DNA from: Acidimicrobiaceae bacterium
GTDB lineage: Bacteria; Actinomycetota; Acidimicrobiia; Acidimicrobiales; Ilumatobacteraceae
NCBI GenBank assembly: GCA_947487095.1
Contig: CANKVI010000031.1
Location: forward strand, 1 to 10,221
Direction of reading: 5' to 3'
DNA length: 10,221 nt
The notes under the pieces are model-generated. The model saw only the letters and a list, made by a program, of their open reading frames with translations. It had not been told where the DNA came from and did not search any database. A program made the position numbers and the translations under genes. This document shows, piece after piece, positions 6,112 through 10,221 of this stretch; position 1 is the first letter of the stretch; each line of letters begins with the position of its first letter.

Positions 6112-7008
6112 ATGACCGCTCAGCACAACATTGCAACGCATGAAGTTTCTGCAAACGACTTGTCGTTCACCTATCTCGAATGTGGAACGGGACCACTTGC
6201 ATTGTGCCTGCACGGCTTTCCCGACTCTGCGCATACTTGGCGGCACTTGCTTCCTGAACTTGCAGCTGCTGGATATCGCGCAGTTGCTCCGTTCATGCGC
6301 GGCTATGCCCCAACATCAATTCCTGCAAACGGCGCGTACCAAACTGCTGCGCTAGCAACTGATGCAAACGCGTTGCACGAAAAACTTGGTGGCAATTCAG
6401 ATGCCGTCATCATCGGTCACGACTGGGGTGCACCTGCGGTTTATGGTGCGGCAATTCTTGAACCAGCTCGTTGGAAAACTGTTGTAGGAATGTCGGTCCC
6501 ACCGTGGGGTGCGATGGGAAATGCGTTCATTTCTAATCTCAATCAAGTTCAACGCAGTTGGTACATGTTCTTTTTCCAACATGGTCTTTCCGATTTTGTC
6601 GTTGGCGCAAACAATCTCGCATTCATTGACATGTTGTGGGACCAATGGTCGCCAGGGTTTTCTGCAATTGAAGACATTGCGAATGCAAAATCAACTATCG
6701 CCACACCAGAACATCTTGCGGCAACACTTGGCTATTACCGCGCAACACTTGGCGCCGGATTCAGAGACCCAGCCTTGACTGACGCACAAAATTTGGTGCA
6801 GGGAGAAAACCCACCGCAGCCCGTGCTCTATCTGCACGGAGAACATGACGGTTGTATTGGTTTAGAAGTTGCTCGCGACGCCGCAACACGTGCGCCATCA
6901 AACGCACGGGTTGAAATTGTTGAAGATGCTGGTCACTTCATGCAGTTAGAGCAACCTGTGAAGGTGAACGAACTGATCGTGAATTGGATTACGAGCAACG
7001 CTTCATAG
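6112..7008 (+). CDS. Alpha/beta hydrolase, epoxide hydrolase-like
   Basis: A 298-residue soluble alpha/beta hydrolase. HGFP (34-37) forms the oxyanion region. The nucleophile elbow is GHDWG with Asp104, so the catalytic nucleophile is Asp rather than Ser, as in epoxide hydrolases and haloalkane dehalogenases. Asp246 in HGEHDG is the likely charge-relay acid and His275 in AGHFMQLEQP the base. The cap region (about 131-215) has Tyr151 (SWYMFFF) and Tyr208/Tyr209 (LGYYRA), candidates for the two epoxide-polarising tyrosines. That favours epoxide hydrolase over dehalogenase. The substrate is unknown. The ATG at 6112 is chosen; an in-frame ATG at 6088 would add eight residues. It is divergent from the flavin reductase gene, so the two may be co-regulated. 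Its TAG overlaps the convergent mutY stop. Confidence 0.88.
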   Translation: MTAQHNIATHEVSANDLSFTYLECGTGPLALCLHGFPDSAHTWRHLLPELAAAGYRAVAPFMRGYAPTSIPANGAYQTAALATDANALHEKLGGNSDAVIIGHDWGAPAVYGAAILEPARWKTVVGMSVPPWGAMGNAFISNLNQVQRSWYMFFFQHGLSDFVVGANNLAFIDMLWDQWSPGFSAIEDIANAKSTIATPEHLAATLGYYRATLGAGFRDPALTDAQNLVQGENPPQPVLYLHGEHDGCIGLEVARDAATRAPSNARVEIVEDAGHFMQLEQPVKVNELIVNWITSNAS

Positions 7009-7836
7009 CGGCAATTGCAACACGCCGTTTGATTCAACAATCAATTGGTCAGCAAGTAGCGATTCAATAATTATTTCTGCACGGTCACGTTGATTCGCCA
7101 AACCCATCGCTTGTTCGGCTTTGTTTCGCATCACCCCACCTGCAACGAGTGCTTTCATGAGCTTGCCACGTGCCTGCCGATTTGAACCCTCGAAACGCGC
7201 CTGAGGCTTACTTGTTCCCGCCGATGCTGGTGCAGGGTCGTCACCACCGTGAAGCCGCCAACCACACGATCCAACAATTGGGCATCGGTCGCAATGTGGT
7301 GAACGGGCCGCGCAACACGTTGCCCCGAAATCCATCAGCACCTGATTCCACTCCCACGACAGACCGATGGGAACAATCGAGTCTGCAATCGTCTGAGTTT
7401 CGCGTTTGCCAAGCGGTTTGTTCATCAAGCGCGCAAACACTCGAGTGACATTGGTGTCAACAACTCCGACGTCAACATGTTCTGCGAATGCCAACACTGC
7501 ACGTGCCGTGTATTCACCAATTCCAGGAAGCGCGAGCAGCCGCTCCAAATCAGTTGGTACTTGCGCATCGTGATCACGCACTATCACCTTTGCGGCTTCA
7601 TGCAAATTACGACAGCGCCGCGGATAGCCAAGACCTTGCCAAATGGTGAGCAGCTCAGAAAGCGGTGCATCTGCGCATTCGCGCGGCGAAGGAAACGTGT
7701 TAACAAAAAGTTGAAACTTCGGCACAACCCGGTCAATTTGGGTTTGTTGCGACATCACTTCGCTCACCAACACATGCCATCGGTTACTTGTTGCGCGCCA
7801 CGGGAAATCTCGCAACTGTGGTAATCCCCACTGCAA
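7003..7836 (-). CDS. mutY: A/G-specific adenine DNA glycosylase MutY, short form without NUDIX domain
   Basis: MutY removes adenine mispaired with 8-oxoguanine in base excision repair. The catalytic Glu26 lies in SEVMSQQTQ. The helix-hairpin-helix is LPGIGEYTARAVLAF (103-117), and the catalytic Asp127 is in VVDTNVTRVFAR. The [4Fe-4S] cluster ligands are Cys175-x6-Cys182-x2-Cys185-x5-Cys191. GLGYPRR (68-74) has Pro where E. coli MutY has a second Tyr, as I recall from actinobacterial members. At 277 residues it lacks the C-terminal NUDIX-like domain that checks for 8-oxoG. Instead, after a linker, it has a small basic helical tail (about 215-277), as in actinobacterial MutY. The start is uncertain: TTG at 7836 is the best visible codon; CTG at 7839 or ATT at 7851 are alternatives, with no clear ribosome site. 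It follows the MaoC gene by about 20 bases. Confidence 0.93.
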   Translation of the reverse strand: MQWGLPQLRDFPWRATSNRWHVLVSEVMSQQTQIDRVVPKFQLFVNTFPSPRECADAPLSELLTIWQGLGYPRRCRNLHEAAKVIVRDHDAQVPTDLERLLALPGIGEYTARAVLAFAEHVDVGVVDTNVTRVFARLMNKPLGKRETQTIADSIVPIGLSWEWNQVLMDFGATCCAARSPHCDRCPIVGSCGWRLHGGDDPAPASAGTSKPQARFEGSNRQARGKLMKALVAGGVMRNKAEQAMGLANQRDRAEIIIESLLADQLIVESNGVLQLPL

Positions 7837-7856
7837 CAGTGGGTCAACAATGATGC

Positions 7857-8372
7857 TTAGCTTGTCCAGACGTCTTGACCGTCGTACGGACGTGCACGCT
7901 TAGGCATGAATTCACGCTTCCACACCATTACTCGCCTGCGGAAATAGCACACTTCTTTGCCGTCTTGATTGAAACCTTTTGTTTCTACTGTCACCACTCC
8001 GCGATCATTTTTTGACTTTGATTCCTGAACATCAAGAACTCGCGTCTCGGCGTGGATGGTGTCGCCATGGAATGTTGGGAACTTGTGTTGCAATGTTTCC
8101 ACTTCAAGATTAGCAATTGCAGCGCCACTCACATCGGGAACGCTCATACCCAACACCAACGAATACACCAGGTTGCCAACAACAACGTTTCGCCCTTGAA
8201 CACTTTGCGATGCAAACCAGTCATTGGTATGCAGTGGATGATGATTCATGGTGATCATGCAGAACAAATGATCATCTGCTTCAGTAATCGTTTTCCCTGG
8301 CCAGTGGCGGTACACATCACCAACAGTGAAGTCTTCTAGTGCTCTTCCAAACGGGCGCTCATGAACGGTCAT
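7857..8372 (-). CDS. MaoC-family hydratase
   Basis: A 171-residue single hot-dog protein of the MaoC dehydratase family, which adds water to 2-enoyl-CoA thioesters. The N-terminal part (GRALEDFTVGDVYRHWPGKT) leads into ITEADDHLFCMITMNHHPLH (29-48), the position of the hydratase-2 active site. The canonical motif has Asp and His (G-D-x-N-P-L/I-H). Here the Asp site is Asn43 and the His is His48, a TMN-xx-PLH variant that I associate with actinobacterial MaoC proteins acting on C5 substrates such as itaconyl- or mesaconyl-CoA. Further conserved blocks are VVVGNLVYSLVLGMSV (63-78) and FPTFHGDTIHAETRVLDV (98-115). The ATG at 8372 is nine bases past the preceding stop. Its likely ribosome site, GAGGAG at 8385-8390, sits inside the last codons of the upstream gene. 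The acyl-CoA dehydrogenase starting at 9620 is a plausible pathway neighbour. The substrate is inferred only. Confidence 0.9.
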   Translation of the reverse strand: MTVHERPFGRALEDFTVGDVYRHWPGKTITEADDHLFCMITMNHHPLHTNDWFASQSVQGRNVVVGNLVYSLVLGMSVPDVSGAAIANLEVETLQHKFPTFHGDTIHAETRVLDVQESKSKNDRGVVTVETKGFNQDGKEVCYFRRRVMVWKREFMPKRARPYDGQDVWTS

Positions 8373-8381
8373 AACAACAAA

Positions 8382-9548
8382 CTACTCCTCATCCTCATCC
8401 TCAAGTAAAAACCTGTTCTTAGTTTCAGGCAATGGAAATTGGCCAGTGCGGTCACGTGGCGCGTACTGCTCAAGAAATTCGTACTTGGTTGTTGGGTGCT
8501 CGGTCGCAAGTCTGGTGACTCTGCGAAGTGAACGCAGTTTCTCCTTCCGTTCAATGGCGAACGGCCCAACTCGTAGCGACAGATAGGTGAATCCGCCGAC
8601 AAGAATCGGTAGCCAATACTGAGCGATTCGGTACGACAACACGCCAACGGTTGCGACGTTTCGAGTGAGACCAAAACCAACAAGGGTTGGAATGTAGATG
8701 CCTTCCACAATGCCAAGTCCACCAGGAGTAATTGGCACGACCGACAAAATGTTTGCGAGTCCGAACGACACAATTAATGCGTCCGGAGCGACGTCGCCAC
8801 CGAATGCCCGAATGAATACATACAGCGCAAGCATGTCGAGTAACCAGTTCACAAGCGCCCACACCAACACGCGCGTCAACAGTTTTGGCTCAGAAGCCAA
8901 ACCTTGCAGACGATTACCTAGGTGCTCCAGAACTTCTGCCGCGTGGTCTTCATCCATTCGAAGTTTGCGGGCACACAACCGAATAAATCGTTCTGCTCTT
9001 CCCTGTCCATCAATGAGGCCAAAAATCAAAGCAGCCGCAACCAACATCAAAATGATTCCAACGATTGCAGCTGTTCCATACGCAGCGTTCACTCCGCGGC
9101 CCGCTGAAACGATGAGACCAAACCACAAAATGATGTTGAGCATGACTGCGGAACCAAGACCAGCAGTTGCCAGAGCAAAGCCAGCGTCTGGGCCAGCTAC
9201 TCCAGAGAGTGTGAGCATGCGATACCCGAGTGCAGTACTTGCAGCGCTGCCACCAGGCAAGACGTTGCCCACCACTTTGGTGCTCAATTGAATGCGAAAC
9301 AGTCGGAGCACCGAGATTTCATTGCCGTGTTCGGCAAGGGCTGCTTTTGTCAGCAGCGAATAACTAAACAGCGCGGCGAACTCAAGGCCAAGACCCAGTA
9401 TTAGTAATGAAGGCTTAATTTGTGTGAGGTCTGAAACAGCTTTTCGGAAGCCAGGGATCAGCGGGAGCACAAAGAAGTAGAGGATCGCCCCGAACAGCAC
9501 CCACTTGGCTGTGGTGAAAGCAGATTTCAACCCACTCAGCCTCGACAT
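8382..9548 (-). CDS. UPF0104 / lysylphosphatidylglycerol synthase TM-region family membrane protein
   Basis: A 388-residue polytopic membrane protein of the flippase-like UPF0104 family. Its hallmark segments are NVLPGGSAAST (95-105) and PITPGGLGIVEG (272-283). Hydrophobic helices lie around 15-33, 47-66, 121-148, 157-179, 226-248, 257-275, 284-300 and 304-327. It matches the transmembrane part of MprF but has no aminoacyl-transferase domain, so it is a stand-alone family member, possibly a lipid or polyprenyl-linked flippase; the substrate is unknown. After the last helix comes a charged cytoplasmic tail (about 331-388) rich in Arg/Lys, ending in the acidic run EDEDEE. That run is encoded by a three-copy hexanucleotide repeat, which also supplies the ribosome site for the MaoC gene. 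AGGG lies two bases before the ATG at 9548. It is divergent from the acyl-CoA dehydrogenase gene. Confidence 0.9.
   Translation of the reverse strand: MSRLSGLKSAFTTAKWVLFGAILYFFVLPLIPGFRKAVSDLTQIKPSLLILGLGLEFAALFSYSLLTKAALAEHGNEISVLRLFRIQLSTKVVGNVLPGGSAASTALGYRMLTLSGVAGPDAGFALATAGLGSAVMLNIILWFGLIVSAGRGVNAAYGTAAIVGIILMLVAAALIFGLIDGQGRAERFIRLCARKLRMDEDHAAEVLEHLGNRLQGLASEPKLLTRVLVWALVNWLLDMLALYVFIRAFGGDVAPDALIVSFGLANILSVVPITPGGLGIVEGIYIPTLVGFGLTRNVATVGVLSYRIAQYWLPILVGGFTYLSLRVGPFAIERKEKLRSLRRVTRLATEHPTTKYEFLEQYAPRDRTGQFPLPETKNRFLLEDEDEE
8386..8403 (-). repeat. Three-copy hexanucleotide tandem repeat (TCCTCA on plus strand)
   Basis: Three exact copies of TCCTCA on the plus strand encode the acidic end of the membrane protein in the other direction. 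The copy nearest the stop reads GAGGAG with its neighbouring bases and lies 12 bases upstream of the MaoC ATG, so it can act as its ribosome-binding site. Confidence 0.75.
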
Positions 9549-9619
9549 GCCCTAAATGGTAGGTGACAACACCCTGCAGGGTTAGTCCCTGTGGCCCAGT
9601 GCTCACTAGCGTTTACGAG
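9549..9619. promoter_or_regulatory. Divergent intergenic region, membrane protein / acyl-CoA dehydrogenase
   Basis: This 71-base spacer between divergent starts is the longest gene-free stretch in the window and should hold the promoters for both directions. I do not see a convincing sigma-70 hexamer pair. It contains a perfect palindrome at 9571-9582. Confidence 0.5.
9571..9582. promoter_or_regulatory. Perfect 12-bp palindrome, candidate operator
   Basis: The bases ACCCTGCAGGGT are identical to their reverse complement. The symmetry does not extend beyond 12 bp. An overlapping AGGG-TTAGT-CCCT inverted repeat follows. It lies 23 bases from the membrane-protein start and 38 bases from the dehydrogenase start, a fitting place for a dimeric regulator site. 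The binding protein is unknown and chance is not excluded. Confidence 0.35.
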
Positions 9620-10221
9620 ATGGCAAGCCCTACATCGTCTCCAACCCCCGATCTCACGCGTGCTGCCGAGGTCATCGATTTGGCGCGTCGCGTCGTTGGA
9701 AAGGGTGTGCGCACGCTCGCAGCTCAAGGCGGACCCGATGTCCATCAAGTGCTTGCATACGATCTTGCGCACTCTGCGGCTGCGGTTGAAACCGCTCGCT
9801 CACTTATTGACTACGGCGGCAAGGGAAATTCTGAAGCGCTCATCACCTGTGCATTCGTTGCCGACATGTTGCACGAAGTCAGCACTCGCCTGCTTGGCCG
9901 TGAAGACATGTGGGGAGTCGAACAGAATCCACTTGCATCAGCACATGACTTTATGGCCGCGTTTCGCGAGCCAGAGTTTTTAGCATCGCTCGCTTCAGTT
10001 GCCGGCCCTCGCCACCTTGAAGACGAATTCGAAATGGTGCAAGACACATTCCGTAGCTTTGCTACGAAAGTGATTGCTCCACACGCAGAGCATGTGCACC
10101 GCCACAACGCAGATGTTCCAGAAGAAATCATTTCTGGTCTTGCTGAACTTGGCGCATTCGGACTTTCCGTTCCATCTGAATACGGCGGTTTCAGCGAAGG
10201 CGGCGACGGCGAATACATGGC
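9620..10221 (+). CDS. Acyl-CoA dehydrogenase with N-terminal extension, methylsuccinyl-CoA dehydrogenase-like; cut by window edge
   Basis: An FAD-dependent acyl-CoA dehydrogenase. From the ATG at 9620, 200 codons are open to the right edge. About 130 residues of helical sequence precede the usual N-terminal domain. This extension (around AYDLAHSAAAVETARSLIDY and EALITCAFVAD, 47-81) resembles the helical C-terminal domain of such enzymes. Its placement matches (2S)-methylsuccinyl-CoA dehydrogenase (Mcd) of the ethylmalonyl-CoA pathway, as I remember it. The typical ACAD start follows: EMVQDTFRSFATKVIAPHAE (138-157), then VPEEIISGLAELGAFGLSVP and EYGG (167-190). The PHAE-x3-HRHN stretch is also Mcd-like. 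The FAD-binding core and catalytic base lie outside the window, so the exact substrate cannot be judged. A MaoC hydratase gene two genes away on the other strand is compatible with C5 dicarboxylyl-CoA chemistry. Confidence 0.87.
   Translation, partial: MASPTSSPTPDLTRAAEVIDLARRVVGKGVRTLAAQGGPDVHQVLAYDLAHSAAAVETARSLIDYGGKGNSEALITCAFVADMLHEVSTRLLGREDMWGVEQNPLASAHDFMAAFREPEFLASLASVAGPRHLEDEFEMVQDTFRSFATKVIAPHAEHVHRHNADVPEEIISGLAELGAFGLSVPSEYGGFSEGGDGEYM

Noticed and set aside
8698..9291. A 197-codon open frame on the plus strand
   Set aside because: It lies fully antisense to the UPF0104 membrane protein, is Pro/Ser/Arg-rich with no domain, and the minus-strand protein has clear family motifs.
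9811..10218. A 135-codon open frame on the minus strand
   Set aside because: It is antisense to the acyl-CoA dehydrogenase, with Ser/Cys/Ala-rich shadow composition.

Overview
The window reads as compact chromosomal DNA from a member of the Actinomycetota, possibly a moderate-GC Acidimicrobiia-type lineage. The evidence is a 28-residue homologue of the actinobacterial ribosomal protein bL37, a short MutY without a NUDIX domain and with the GLGYPRR motif I associate with actinobacterial MutY, a MaoC hydratase of the TMN-PLH type, and an acyl-CoA dehydrogenase with a long N-terminal extension. The class-level assignment is inference. There are no insertion sequences, prophage genes, CRISPR arrays or RNA genes, and no gap longer than about 75 bases outside genes.

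Layout. At 1-1739 two minus-strand genes run towards the left edge: an unrecognised 117-residue protein and a membrane acyltransferase-3/SGNH protein cut by the edge. Divergent from them is a stand-alone RecB/Cas4-type PD-(D/E)XK nuclease (1779-2717) with the four cysteines expected for an iron-sulfur cluster. From 6080 down to 2714 a tightly packed minus-strand series encodes a flavin reductase, a MauE/DoxX-like membrane protein, a [3Fe-4S]-type ferredoxin, a secreted HNH nuclease with two tandem nuclease-like domains, ribosomal protein bL37, and a VOC-fold protein. An epoxide-hydrolase-like alpha/beta hydrolase (6112-7008) is divergent from the flavin reductase.

The right third holds a minus-strand group transcribed from 9548 to 7003: an integral membrane protein of the UPF0104/LPG-synthase TM family, a MaoC hydratase and MutY. 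Divergent from it, at 9620, starts an acyl-CoA dehydrogenase resembling (2S)-methylsuccinyl-CoA dehydrogenase, cut by the right edge. The 71-base divergent region between them carries a perfect 12-bp palindrome.

How the genes may work together. Flavin reductase, MauE-like protein and ferredoxin form a plausible electron-transfer set (the first two overlap TAATG, the next gap is 9 bases), but no oxygenase partner is in the window. The MaoC hydratase and the acyl-CoA dehydrogenase suggest C5 dicarboxylyl-CoA or branched acyl-CoA metabolism. The most unusual gene is the secreted tandem HNH protein. Its first domain aligns without gaps to the second over about 100 residues but has lost the catalytic His and Asn and a 44-residue block, so it looks like a duplicated pseudo-nuclease domain. 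No clear novel defence system or gene cluster is visible; most of the window is ordinary genome.
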